A DNA stretch of 64,000 bases. Origin: Nesterenkonia muleiensis. GTDB lineage: Bacteria > Actinomycetota > Actinomycetes > Actinomycetales > Micrococcaceae. Below, one piece after another: positions 24,923 through 33,586 of the stretch. The translations under genes and the position numbers were made by a program. The stretch covers positions 46,241 to 110,240 of the forward strand of contig NZ_QWLD01000035.1 in the NCBI RefSeq assembly GCF_003600155.1. Direction: 5' to 3'. Every line of letters starts with the position of its first letter. The first letter of the stretch is position 1. The notes beneath the pieces are model-generated. The model was given only the letters and a program-made list of their open reading frames with translations. It was not told the DNA's origin and made no database searches.

Positions 24923-26038
24923 ATGCAGTTCGGCATCTTTTCCATCGGTGATGTGACTCCCGACCCCGTCACCGGGCGCACCCCCACCGAACACGAGCGG
25001 ATCACCGCCACTGTGGCCGTGGCCAAGAAGGCCGAGGAGGTGGGACTCGATGTCTTCGCCATCGGGCAGCATCACAACCCCCCGTTCGTCGCCCCGGCCA
25101 ACCCGCCGATCTTCATGGCCCACATCGCCGCACAGACCGAACGTATTCTGCTCTCCACCGCCACCACGCTGATCACCACCACCGATCCGGTGCGCATTGC
25201 CGAGGACTACGCCTATGTCCAGCACCTCACAGAGGGGCGGATCGACCTGACCCTGGGCCGGGGCAACACCGGCCCGGTCTATCCCTGGTTCGGCAAGGAC
25301 ATCCGCTCCGGAATCCCGCTGGCGGTCGAGAACTATGCGCTGCTGCACCGGCTCTGGCGAGAAGAGCAGGTGCAGTGGCAGGGCCGGTTCCGCACACCGC
25401 TGCAGGACTTCACCTCCACCCCGCGGCCTCTTGATGCGGTCCCGCCCTTCGTCTGGCACGGGTCCATCCGCTCCCCGGAGATCGCCGAACAGGCGGCGTA
25501 CTACGGCGACGGGTTCTTCCACAACAACATCTTCTGGAACAAGGAGCACACCGGGCGGATGGTGGATCTGTACCGGGAACGCTTCGCCCACTATGGGCAC
25601 GGCCGTGCCGAAGACGCCATCGTCGGGCTCGGCGGGCAGGTGTTCATGCGCCACAACTCCCAGGATGCCGTCCGCGAGTTCCGTCCCTACTTCGACCACG
25701 CACCGGTCTACGGCGGCGGCCCCTCACTGGAGGAGTTCACCGAGCTGACTCCGCTAACAGTGGGCACTCCTGAGCAGGTGATCGAGCGCACCCTGAGCTT
25801 CCGCGACTACGCCGGGGACTACCAGCGTCAGCTGTTCCTGATCGACCATGCGGGACTTCCGCTGAAGACTGTTCTGGAGCAGATTGAGCTCCTCGGCGAA
25901 GAGGTGGTACCGGTGCTGCGCCAGGAGGTGGCCGCCCGGCAGCCGGAGGGGACACCGCCGGCACCGACCCACCAGAATCTCACGCAGCGCAGAGCAGAGG
26001 GCCGGGACCCGGTGCCAGGAGGCGCCCAGGCGTCGTAG
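24923..26038 (+). CDS. LLM class flavin-dependent oxidoreductase
   Basis: 371 residues from the ATG at 24923, which has AGGAG six bases upstream; the frame start at 24866 is rejected. The luciferase-like barrel is clear: MQFGIFSIGDV, AEEVGLDVFAIGQHH, TATTLITTTDPVRIAEDYA, and LTEGRIDLTLGRGNTGPVY. It uses reduced FMN supplied by a reductase to oxidise an unknown substrate in the cytosol. The last 30 residues are Pro/Arg/Gln-rich and look like a disordered tail. It resembles the subgroup of actinobacterial LLM enzymes usually paired with an NADPH:FMN reductase; the nearest candidate partner here is at 10051-10593. Confidence 0.88.
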   Translation: MQFGIFSIGDVTPDPVTGRTPTEHERITATVAVAKKAEEVGLDVFAIGQHHNPPFVAPANPPIFMAHIAAQTERILLSTATTLITTTDPVRIAEDYAYVQHLTEGRIDLTLGRGNTGPVYPWFGKDIRSGIPLAVENYALLHRLWREEQVQWQGRFRTPLQDFTSTPRPLDAVPPFVWHGSIRSPEIAEQAAYYGDGFFHNNIFWNKEHTGRMVDLYRERFAHYGHGRAEDAIVGLGGQVFMRHNSQDAVREFRPYFDHAPVYGGGPSLEEFTELTPLTVGTPEQVIERTLSFRDYAGDYQRQLFLIDHAGLPLKTVLEQIELLGEEVVPVLRQEVAARQPEGTPPAPTHQNLTQRRAEGRDPVPGGAQAS

Positions 26039-26062
26039 GCAGGCGTGCCGCGCCCACCGGCT

Positions 26063-27370
26063 TCAGCGGTGCGGGCAGACGCCCTCCGGATCATCGACGG
26101 CCACCCCGTAGCCTGCTTCCTCCAGACGCCGGATGAGTTCGCCCAGCATCCTGACCCCGGTCTCCGAGACGCTTTCGACCCTGCTGAGGTCCAGCCTGAT
26201 CCGGTCCTCCAGCTGCCCGGATTCGCTGGCGGCGACCACACTGCGCAGCACGCGTTCGGCACCGGAGAACCTGATGGTCCCCTGCAGCCTGATCCGGCTG
26301 GTGGAGGTGCCCTCCTCCGTGATGGTCCGGATCCCGCGCACCGCAGTGTTGGAGGGCTGTTCATTGCTCATCAGGTGCAGCCCCATGTCCTGCGAGAGAC
26401 GTTCGAACATCTCCACCCCCTGAACGCTGTTGCCGGCGGCGTCCAGCCGGGGAGAGAAGCTGGCGATGCCGACCTGGCCCGGCAGCACCCCGATGATTCC
26501 GCCGGAGACGCCCGATTTCGCGGGAATCCCGATGCGGGCCAGCCACGCCCCAGAGGCGTCATACATCCCGCAGGTGGTCATCACGCTCAGCGCCTGCCTG
26601 GAGGCCTTGGCCGAGACCACCCGCTCCCCGGTGCAAGGCTGGACACCGTTGTTGGCCAGGGTGGCGGCCATCAGCGCGATGTCACGGACCGTCACCAGCA
26701 CTGCGCACTGGTCGATATAGCCCCGGACTGCCTCGACCGGCTCATTGGTGATGACTTCGTGGGTGCGCAGCATATGGGCGATGGCCAGATTGCGGTAAGC
26801 GTCCCGGTACTCCGACTCTGCAGCCTCGTAGTCGATGCTCAGATCACGCCCGGCACATGCCGAAAGCCCGGTGAGCACCCGGTCAGTGCGTCGCTGCACC
26901 TCATCGGTGCGTGCCGGGTGCTCCGGTGCGGTGGGCCGACGGTCCGCGGTGCCGCGGTGCTCACTGTCTTTGTGCTCAGTGTCCTTGCTCTCGGCATTCA
27001 GCAGCTGGTGCGCCGCGATGGCACCGGCATTGATCATGGGGTTCAGCGGCCGGCCGGTTCCGCCCTCCAGGGAGAGCTCGTTGAACGCTTCGCCCGAGGG
27101 TTCCACGCCGACGGCCTCCAGCACCGCCTGCAGGCCGATGTCATCGATGGCCAAAGCGTAGATAAAGGGTTTGGAGATCGACTGGATGGTGAACTGGTGC
27201 TCATCGTCTCCGCTGCCGTAGGTGGAGCCGTCCACTGTGGCCACCGCCAGGGCTCTGCGGTCAGGATCCGCCCGGGCCAGTTCGGGGATGTAGTCGGCCA
27301 CATGGCCTGAGGTATCGGCCGAACAGTTCTGAAGAACTTCCTGCAGGTAATCCGGTATAGGCGAACGCAT
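26063..27370 (-). CDS. glsA: Glutaminase fused to a STAS domain
   Basis: 435 residues. ATG at 27370 (MRSPIPDYLQEVLQ); upstream frame to 27493 rejected. Residues 1-320 are a serine-dependent beta-lactamase-like glutaminase: SxxK in IQSISKPFIYAL near residue 65, INAGAIAAHQLL, the Tyr region GYIDQCAVLVTVRDIA, and SGVSGGIIGVLPGQVG. It converts glutamine to glutamate and ammonia. Residues about 345-435 form a STAS domain (IRFSGAERVLRSVVA), as in the longer actinobacterial glutaminases, maybe for regulation. A charged low-complexity insertion of about 35 residues (SKDTEHKDSEHRGTADRR onward) sits after INAGAIAAHQLLNA. Converges on the LLM gene 25 bases away. Confidence 0.92.
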   Translation of the reverse strand: MRSPIPDYLQEVLQNCSADTSGHVADYIPELARADPDRRALAVATVDGSTYGSGDDEHQFTIQSISKPFIYALAIDDIGLQAVLEAVGVEPSGEAFNELSLEGGTGRPLNPMINAGAIAAHQLLNAESKDTEHKDSEHRGTADRRPTAPEHPARTDEVQRRTDRVLTGLSACAGRDLSIDYEAAESEYRDAYRNLAIAHMLRTHEVITNEPVEAVRGYIDQCAVLVTVRDIALMAATLANNGVQPCTGERVVSAKASRQALSVMTTCGMYDASGAWLARIGIPAKSGVSGGIIGVLPGQVGIASFSPRLDAAGNSVQGVEMFERLSQDMGLHLMSNEQPSNTAVRGIRTITEEGTSTSRIRLQGTIRFSGAERVLRSVVAASESGQLEDRIRLDLSRVESVSETGVRMLGELIRRLEEAGYGVAVDDPEGVCPHR

Positions 27371-27475
27371 CGGTCCCTTTCGACATTGGTGTACCGCCCT
27401 GCGGCACGCGGGGCCACGTGCGGCGAGTCTAGTACTTCTGCGCCGACCATCAGTCTCTGCGGCGGAACACCGTAG

Positions 27476-27525
27476 AACGACGGCGGGCCCCACCCGGCAT
27501 GTGCCCGGTGAAGCCCGCCGCCGTT
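27476..27525 (-). terminator. Strong hairpin terminator after rplI
   Basis: Outer arms AACGACGGCGGGC and GCCCGCCGCCGTT pair with one mismatch, and inner arms CACCCGG and CCGGTG extend the stem. It begins 20 bases beyond the rplI stop on the minus strand and closes the ribosomal operon before glsA. Confidence 0.7.
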
Positions 27526-27544
27526 GGTGAAGCGAATACCCGGT

Positions 27545-27997
27545 TTACTTCGCTGCGACCACCTGGAGGTCCAGGGTGGCGGTCACATCGGCGTGCAGCT
27601 TCACCGTGGCATGGTAGCTGCCGACTGCCTTGATGCGCTCCGGCAGCTCGACGGTGCGCTTGTCGATGCTTCCCAGCCCTGAGGCCTCAACGGCCTCAGC
27701 GATCTGGGCGGCGCCCACGGTGCCGAACAGGCGTCCGGACTCACCGGACTTCACCCCGATCTGCACAGGCTGAGCCTGCAGCTTCTCGGCGATCTGCTGG
27801 GCCTCTTCGACAGTGGCGATCTCGCGGGACTTCCGAGCAGCACGGAGGCGCTCGACGTCCTTCTCTCCGCCCTTGGTCCAGGTCATTGCGTAGCCGCGGG
27901 GCAGCAGGTAGTTGCGTGCGTACCCGTCCTTGACCTCGACCACATCGCCGGGGGCGCCGAGGCCGGTCACTTCCTGAGTCAGGATGAGCTTTGCCAT
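27545..27997 (-). CDS. rplI: 50S ribosomal protein L9
   Basis: 150 residues, full length. The N-terminal RNA-binding domain shows [20 protein letters not shown] then [16 protein letters not shown], the L9 signature. A long connecting helix ([20 protein letters not shown]) leads to the C-terminal domain ([16 protein letters not shown]). It binds 23S rRNA in the large subunit. Last gene of the rpsF-ssb-rpsR-rplI operon, 28 bases after rpsR. Confidence 0.98.
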   Translation of the reverse strand: MAKLILTQEVTGLGAPGDVVEVKDGYARNYLLPRGYAMTWTKGGEKDVERLRAARKSREIATVEEAQQIAEKLQAQPVQIGVKSGESGRLFGTVGAAQIAEAVEASGLGSIDKRTVELPERIKAVGSYHATVKLHADVTATLDLQVVAAK

Positions 27998-28025
27998 AGG
28001 TCTGTCCTTTCCTTCCTCAGTCGTT

Positions 28026-28268
28026 TCAGCCGCGGCCGGCGCCGGAGTACGGCAGCAGGGCCACTTCGCGGGCGTTCTTGACGGCCTGGGCGATCTTGCG
28101 CTGCTCCTGGACGGAGACGCCGGTCACCCGGCGGGCACGGATCTTGCCCCGGTCAGAGATGAATTTCCGCAGCAGGGCGGTGTCCTTGTAGTCGATGACC
28201 TTGATGTCAGCTGCCTTGAGCGGGTTGGCCTTCGGCTTCACCGGCTTTTTGATGTCAGGCTTTGCCAT
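28026..28268 (-). CDS. rpsR: 30S ribosomal protein S18, cysteine-free form
   Basis: 80 residues. Signature [19 protein letters not shown] and [20 protein letters not shown], with the conserved end [14 protein letters not shown]. It pairs with S6 on 16S rRNA. The N terminus ([20 protein letters not shown]) contains no Cys, so this is the zinc-independent (C-minus) type; actinobacteria often keep a second zinc-binding copy elsewhere for zinc-replete growth. Between ssb and rplI. Confidence 0.97.
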   Translation of the reverse strand: MAKPDIKKPVKPKANPLKAADIKVIDYKDTALLRKFISDRGKIRARRVTGVSVQEQRKIAQAVKNAREVALLPYSGAGRG

Positions 28269-28396
28269 CGTGGTGCTCCTTTTCTGTATCTTCAGGCCGC
28301 GCTGCCTTCTTCAGACAGCGTCGTCCGATCTGTTGGAGCCCGCAGCTCCTCATGGAGTGCGGGATGGTGAATGTGTTAATTGAATGGTGTCCCGTC

Positions 28397-28963
28397 TCAG
28401 AACGGGGGTTCGTCGTTGCGGCCGGTGTCCCAGCCGCCGCCCTGGGAGGGCTGGCCACCCCACGGGTCGGGCTGCTGCCCGCCGCCGAAGGAACCGCCTC
28501 CGCCTCCTCCGCCGAAACCGCCGGAGGGCTGGCCGCCGCCGAAGTTGCCGCCACCCTGGTTGCCGCCGCCGAAGCCTCCTCCGCCGCCCTGGCGGGGCGC
28601 CTGGCGCTCCACCTTGGCGGTGGCATAGCGCAGTGAGGGGCCGATCTCGTCGACGTCGAGCTCCCAGCTGGTGCGCTGGTTGCCCTCTTTGTCCTCGAAG
28701 CTGCGTGCCTTGAGGCGTCCCTGGGCGACCACCCGGGTGCCCTTGGTCAGGGATTCGCACACGTTCTCCGCAGCTTCGCGCCACAGTGAGCAGCGCACGA
28801 ACAGTGTCTCGGCGTCCTTGAACTCGTTAGCCTGCCGGTCGAAGTACCGGGGGGTGGAGGCGATGACGAAGTTGGTCACCGGCGCACCGGAGGGGGTGAA
28901 CCGCAGTTCGGGGTCGGCGGTCAGGTTGCCGACCACGGTGACGACAGTCTCGTTATAGGCCAT
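28397..28963 (-). CDS. ssb: Single-stranded DNA-binding protein
   Basis: 188 residues. The OB fold covers about residues 1-112 ([58 protein letters not shown]). A Gly/Gln-rich linker with repeated [16 protein letters not shown] units follows, and the acidic tip NDEPPF at the end recruits replication and repair proteins. It is the housekeeping tetrameric SSB, cotranscribed with rpsF and rpsR. The 128-base gap to rpsR has no separate promoter that I can identify. Confidence 0.97.
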   Translation of the reverse strand: MAYNETVVTVVGNLTADPELRFTPSGAPVTNFVIASTPRYFDRQANEFKDAETLFVRCSLWREAAENVCESLTKGTRVVAQGRLKARSFEDKEGNQRTSWELDVDEIGPSLRYATAKVERQAPRQGGGGGFGGGNQGGGNFGGGQPSGGFGGGGGGGSFGGGQQPDPWGGQPSQGGGWDTGRNDEPPF

Positions 28964-29022
28964 GGTCTGTACCTCTTTCTGGAATGGTGTGTGTACCTAA
29001 AAGCTGAGGCCGAGACGCCGGT

Positions 29023-29322
29023 TCAGGCGATCTTGAACTCTTCGGGCCGGATGATCTTGGTGCGCAGAATGGTCTCATTCAACCGCAGCAGACGGTCCAG
29101 CTCCTTGGCGGAGTCGGGGGTGGAGTGGAAGTTGACCACCGCGTAGATGGCCTCGTTCTTCTTCTGGATCTCGTAGGCCAGCTGGCGGCGTCCCCAGATG
29201 TCGATCTCGTCGACGGTGCCGCCTTCCTTCTTGACCAGCTCCATGTATTTGCCCAATGTGGGCTCTACGGTGCGCTCGTCGACCTCGGGGTCGACCAGCA
29301 CCATCAGTTCGTAATGACGCAT
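29023..29322 (-). CDS. rpsF: 30S ribosomal protein S6
   Basis: 99 residues from the ATG at 29322, which has AAGGAGGTGGG upstream; the frame to 29475 is only open by chance. Family features: [32 protein letters not shown] and [20 protein letters not shown]. It binds 16S rRNA with S18. First gene of the operon. Confidence 0.97.
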   Translation of the reverse strand: MRHYELMVLVDPEVDERTVEPTLGKYMELVKKEGGTVDEIDIWGRRQLAYEIQKKNEAIYAVVNFHSTPDSAKELDRLLRLNETILRTKIIRPEEFKIA

Positions 29323-29793
29323 TATTGAACCCACCTCCTTCGGTCTTGCGGTCACGGGATTTCCGTAACAGGAGGTTCTCTGCGTTACTGCTGCCCAGAC
29401 ATGCGCCTGCACAGACCGGCTCATCTTACCGGGAAGACGACGACGACGCCATCTGGCCTGCTCAGCGCCAAACACCAGTCTGGTCTAGAGTTTCCGGTTG
29501 CGCAGAGCTCCCAGTCCTCAGCAGTGGGAAGGCCTACAGAGAATGACGTCTATATGGCGCAGAGAATCTAGCGTATAGCTATGTCCTAATCGCGTCGAAG
29601 CGTGAATGACCCGCGGAATATCCTCATGCAGGTCTAGTAGCAACTGACTGATCATCGACAGTAACGACGGGTGCGAGACACTGTGGCCACCATCAGGTCT
29701 CTCTTGCCAGAGAAAGCACACAAACTGTCCGAATTTCTTGACACAGCTCAGAGGGTCTGACGGCAGAGCGAGAGGTCCGCATCGCCACCGCTA
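29323..29793. other. Intergenic region between rpsF and the catabolic island
   Basis: About 470 bases. The right-hand side of rpsF must hold the ribosomal operon promoter; ACCAGTCTGGT (about 29474-29484) is a small palindrome there. The rest (29530-29790) is AT-richer, holds no supported gene, and marks the edge where codon use and composition change, so it may be an insertion boundary. Confidence 0.4.
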
Positions 29794-31116
29794 TCAGCCA
29801 ATGCCGAGCGTTTCGCGATTCCTCCTCAGCCGCAGCACCAGCGTGCACAGGCGAAGGAACATGTAGACCCCGAAGAACGCGAGGGCGAGAAAGGTTAGTC
29901 CTACCTCGCCTCCCGAAGAAAGCAGAGGCGGCAGCACGAGCAGAGGCGCAAAAGGCACCAAGATGACGACGCCGGAGAACGCGAGATAACGCATGTGACC
30001 TGCACCCATGAGAACGCCGTCGAGAATCGACACCGTCGCAAACAACGGCTGTGTCACTGCAAGGACGATCAGTCCCGGCCAAACCAGCGATGCGGCCAAG
30101 GGATCGTCGAACACCAAGATACCGATCCAGCCGGCCGACAAGCCGACGAGAAACCCGACAACCGCCCCTACCCAGAGCCCCCATGCCACGATACGCCGGA
30201 TGACCTGAGCCACGTATGCCTTGTCGTTGCGCCCTGAGCCCGACCCGACCAACGCTTGACTGGCAACGGCGAGCGCGTCATAGACGAAACCCGTGATCGA
30301 GAACACTGTGAATACGATCTGCCAGCTAGCAAGTTCCGCAGTCCCGAGCGCTGTCGCCACACCGACAGTTCCGAGCAGAGCTCCACGCAGCGCCGCCGTG
30401 CGAAGCAGTAGCCAGGCGCCATCTTGTATTGCTCCGGTCCATCGACCGGTCTGCGGACGAAGAAGCACCCCAGAGCGCCTCGCATACCGGACGATCACTG
30501 CGAGATAGGCGATCGCCATACCCCACTGCGCGATGAGAGTGCCGATCGCCGCACCGACCACGCCCTGACCGAACCCGTAGATGAACAGCCAGTTCAGCAG
30601 GATGTTTATCCCGAAGGCCACGGTGGAGACGACCATGGGCATCACCGCGTTTTGCAGCCCCCGCAGCAGTCCCGTGGCGGCGTAGACGAGGAGCGAAGCG
30701 GGAATGCCGAACAACGCCACCGCCATGAAGGCCGTGGCCTCGGCGTGCACCGCCGGTGTCGGATTGAACAGAGTGAGCACACCGGGGAAGACGAACACCC
30801 CAACGATGACGACGGGTCCCCCGATCGCCACCGCGAACCAGATTCCGGTTACGCCCTCGGCGATCGCCTGATCGATCCGGCCCGCCCCCATCGTCCGGGC
30901 GACACGCGAGGTGGTGGAGAAAACGAGGAAGACCATCAGCCCTGTGACCGTCTGCAAAACCGCAGAAGCAATCCCGAAACCTGCGAGTGCCTCGACGCCC
31001 AGACGGCCGATCATCACTCCATCTGCAAGCAGGAATAGGGGCTGCACGCTGACGGCGATGAACGTCGGAAGCGCCAAACGCAGAATCTGACGATTGAGAG
31101 GGTCGAATATCTTCAC
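29794..31116 (-). CDS. MATE family efflux transporter, DinF type
   Basis: 440 residues with twelve hydrophobic segments in two repeated halves. It starts VKIFDPLNRQILRLALP; the GTG at 31116 overlaps the TGA of the flavin reductase (GTGA). Motifs in loops include ADGVMIGRLGVEALAGFGIA near the first helices and YDALAVASQALVGSGSGR in the second half, as in DinF-type exporters. It should export a cation or drug with Na+ or H+. Coupling to a flavin reductase suggests it exports a product or toxic intermediate of the neighbouring catabolic pathway. Confidence 0.88.
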   Translation of the reverse strand: MKIFDPLNRQILRLALPTFIAVSVQPLFLLADGVMIGRLGVEALAGFGIASAVLQTVTGLMVFLVFSTTSRVARTMGAGRIDQAIAEGVTGIWFAVAIGGPVVIVGVFVFPGVLTLFNPTPAVHAEATAFMAVALFGIPASLLVYAATGLLRGLQNAVMPMVVSTVAFGINILLNWLFIYGFGQGVVGAAIGTLIAQWGMAIAYLAVIVRYARRSGVLLRPQTGRWTGAIQDGAWLLLRTAALRGALLGTVGVATALGTAELASWQIVFTVFSITGFVYDALAVASQALVGSGSGRNDKAYVAQVIRRIVAWGLWVGAVVGFLVGLSAGWIGILVFDDPLAASLVWPGLIVLAVTQPLFATVSILDGVLMGAGHMRYLAFSGVVILVPFAPLLVLPPLLSSGGEVGLTFLALAFFGVYMFLRLCTLVLRLRRNRETLGIG

Positions 31117-31610
31117 GCCGCGAGGAGGCGGTGGAACTTCGAGAGGTGGTACAACAGTGGACTCCCGTCGGCATGGAAGCGGCCACGATGCACCTGGAGT
31201 AGAACCAGCACGTGATCTCCGGCCTCGATCTCGGCGTGAACTGAGCATTCGAAGTGCACAGGAGCCTCGGCGATGAACAGGGCACCGTGTTCTCCGGTCT
31301 CAATGCGCACGTCACGAAAGCGATCACCCTCGCGAGCGGCCAGACGACGGCACACCAGCGACTGCTCTACACCGAGAATCGACACTCCTATGCGATCGTG
31401 CTGACGAAGTCTTCCCCACGTGCGCGACTCCTTCATCGCGCTGAATAACACGATCGGCGGCTCCAAAGAGATTCCTGCTGCGAAGGATGACACCGCAAAC
31501 CCGTCGGGTTCGCCGTCACTCTCGATGCAGATCGCGGCAACGCCCGAGGGGAACCTCGCGAACAGCTCGCGCATGAGATCGGGATGCGCGTTCGCGAACA
31601 CCTCACTCAT
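31113..31610 (-). CDS. Flavin reductase-like (FMN-binding) protein
   Basis: 165 residues from the ATG at 31610, chosen because AGGAAAA lies 5-6 bases upstream. ATGs at 31634 and 31652 are in frame and possible; the frame to 31793 is unlikely. The flavin-reductase fold is clear: FARFPSGVAAICIESDGEPD, GFAVSSFAAGISLEPPIVLF, RIGVSILG, and the end HADGSPLLYHLSKFH. It should reduce FMN or FAD with NAD(P)H and pass it to the two-component monooxygenase at 36088-37410, which carries no reductase of its own. Divergent from the ThDP enzyme gene. Confidence 0.85.
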   Translation of the reverse strand: MSEVFANAHPDLMRELFARFPSGVAAICIESDGEPDGFAVSSFAAGISLEPPIVLFSAMKESRTWGRLRQHDRIGVSILGVEQSLVCRRLAAREGDRFRDVRIETGEHGALFIAEAPVHFECSVHAEIEAGDHVLVLLQVHRGRFHADGSPLLYHLSKFHRLLAA

Positions 31611-31723
31611 ATTTTCCTGGATTGACTGCACCATTGTGTCGCTCGCTCTCATGAGGTCAGTACGTGGATCTTCAGTCTGCCCAAAAAATGGAATGAGAGT
31701 CAGCCCATTTCTATCTAGCGCCA

Positions 31724-31735
31724 GTAGTCCACTTG
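31724..31735 (-). promoter_or_regulatory. Regulon site 1 (AAGTGGACTACT)
   Basis: On the minus strand AAGTGGACTACT, 11 of 12 bases like site 3. It lies in the divergent region between the flavin reductase and the ThDP enzyme. Candidate binding site for the MocR regulator at 37642. Confidence 0.45.
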
Positions 31736-31864
31736 AAGGCAGGTTGAACCCCGAGAAGATCTGTGCCCGTCGGCGAAGTGGCTCCCTGGGCACGCCTCCG
31801 AGTGGTCTTGTCCATTCGAATGACGAACATGCACAGTTGCATCATGACGATTGAGGCACAGTCG

Positions 31865-33547
31865 ATGGATACGACAACACACATGACGGGTGAGCCGGTG
31901 GAGGCGGCGACAAACGTGGTCGGGGCCCTGGCCGATGCCGGCGTCGACATCGCATTCACCGTTCCGGGCGAGAGCTTCCTCGCCGTTCTCAATGCGTTAT
32001 ACGATGAGCCGCGCATCCGCACGGTCGCCACGCGGCATGAGAGCGGAGCTTCGTTCATGGCAGACGCCTATACCAAGCTCACTCAGACGCCGGCCATCTG
32101 TATGGCGACGCGGGCGGTAGGGGCGGCCAACCTCTCCATCGGCATCCACAACGCCCAGCAGGACTCGGTACCCATGATTGCGATTCTCGGACAGGTGTCC
32201 AACGGAGCCCGACACCGAGAGTCCTTCCAGGAAACCGACCTCGACCAGTTCCTCCGCCCGTTTACCAAGTGGGCCTTCGAACCGACTGCCCCCAGCGAGC
32301 TCGGAGCGCTAACGCACCGCGCTGTGCGGACGGCCATTTCCGGTCGTCCTGGCCCGGTGGCGATCTCGCTGCGTGAAGACGTTATTCGCGAGCCCGTTCG
32401 CCGTGAGAGCTACAGCACGATCCATCGGCCCGAGCCAGAGGCATCCAGCGACGAGATCGCCGTCGTCGAGGCCCTGCTTCGCGACGCGCATCGCCCACTC
32501 CTGCTGGTGGGCGGTGAGATCATGACGACTGCTGCGACACCCGCCGCCGTGCACCTGGCTGAGTCGGCGTCTGCCGGCGTGGTCACCCTGTGGCGCCGCC
32601 CCGATGCCTTCCCCAACGATCATCCGCACTATCTCGGGCATGCGGGGCTGGGGGCTGCACCCATCGTCCGGGAAGCGATGACTGGGTCAGACCTCTGGAT
32701 CGTTGTCGGCGGCCGCTTGGATGAGAACACCCTCGATGGTTATACGCTACCCACCGCAGAGACGTCTGTGGTTCACGTCGGAGTCGATGCCGACGGGCTT
32801 GACCCGCGCGGTGAGGGGTTCGGTGTGGTCTCCACATCGGCGGCGTTTCTCCGGCTCCTCGCCGAGCCGTTCAGCACCGACCCCCTCGAACCGGCGAGCG
32901 CCGGCGAGCGCCGCGCGTGGATCACCGATACTCACGAAACCTGGCAAGCGCAGACCACGCCGGAAGGACGTGCGGTGTCTCCGGGATATGCGGACCAATT
33001 TGAGATCGCCAGGACGATGCGCGAACATCTCCCACCCGACACCATCGTGGTCACGGATGCGGGGAACTTCTCCGCATGGAGTGCCCGTTTTCTTCGGTGG
33101 AACGCGCCCTTCACCTTCGTCGGGCCTGGCTCCGGGGCGATGGGCTATGCCATCCCGGGAGCGGTAGGAGCGCAGCTGGCCCGCCCCGACCGGCCGGTGC
33201 TGGCAGTGGCCGGTGATGGTGGCTTCCTCATGACCGCGATGGACCTGCAAACCGCTGCGCGCGAGCAGCTTCCGATCGTCGTGGTCGTGTTCAACAATGG
33301 CCAGTACGGCACGATCCGTATGCACCAGGAACGCAAATACCCCGGTCGTCCGATCGCCACAACGCTGGGTGAGGTGGACTTCGTCGCGCTCGCTCGTGGG
33401 CTCGGTTGCGGGGCTGAGCTCGTCCTCGAAGCAGAGGAATTCTCAGCAGCGCTAGACCGCGCATTCACCTCGGACGCACCATACGTTCTCGAAGTGCGCA
33501 CAGACCCCGAACAGATCTCGATTTCCTCCATCGTCGAACTCGACTGA
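31865..33547 (+). CDS. Thiamine diphosphate-dependent enzyme, acetolactate synthase-like
   Basis: 560 residues from the ATG at 31865, which has GAGG at about 12 bases; ATGs at 31844 and 31883 are alternatives. Three domains: N-terminal pyrimidine-binding domain with the catalytic Glu in FTVPGESFLAVLNAL, a middle domain (about 190-330), and a C-terminal domain with the ThDP motif GDGGFLMTAMDLQTAAREQL ending VVFNNGQYGT. Such enzymes decarboxylate or ligate 2-keto acids; benzaldehyde-lyase and sulfoacetaldehyde acetyltransferase relatives share the fold. The next gene is an aldehyde dehydrogenase, so the product may be an aldehyde. Exact substrate unknown. Confidence 0.88.
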   Translation: MDTTTHMTGEPVEAATNVVGALADAGVDIAFTVPGESFLAVLNALYDEPRIRTVATRHESGASFMADAYTKLTQTPAICMATRAVGAANLSIGIHNAQQDSVPMIAILGQVSNGARHRESFQETDLDQFLRPFTKWAFEPTAPSELGALTHRAVRTAISGRPGPVAISLREDVIREPVRRESYSTIHRPEPEASSDEIAVVEALLRDAHRPLLLVGGEIMTTAATPAAVHLAESASAGVVTLWRRPDAFPNDHPHYLGHAGLGAAPIVREAMTGSDLWIVVGGRLDENTLDGYTLPTAETSVVHVGVDADGLDPRGEGFGVVSTSAAFLRLLAEPFSTDPLEPASAGERRAWITDTHETWQAQTTPEGRAVSPGYADQFEIARTMREHLPPDTIVVTDAGNFSAWSARFLRWNAPFTFVGPGSGAMGYAIPGAVGAQLARPDRPVLAVAGDGGFLMTAMDLQTAAREQLPIVVVVFNNGQYGTIRMHQERKYPGRPIATTLGEVDFVALARGLGCGAELVLEAEEFSAALDRAFTSDAPYVLEVRTDPEQISISSIVELD

Positions 33548-33586
33548 ACGCTTCCACAGCACGCCATACCCGAGTACAGGAAAACA

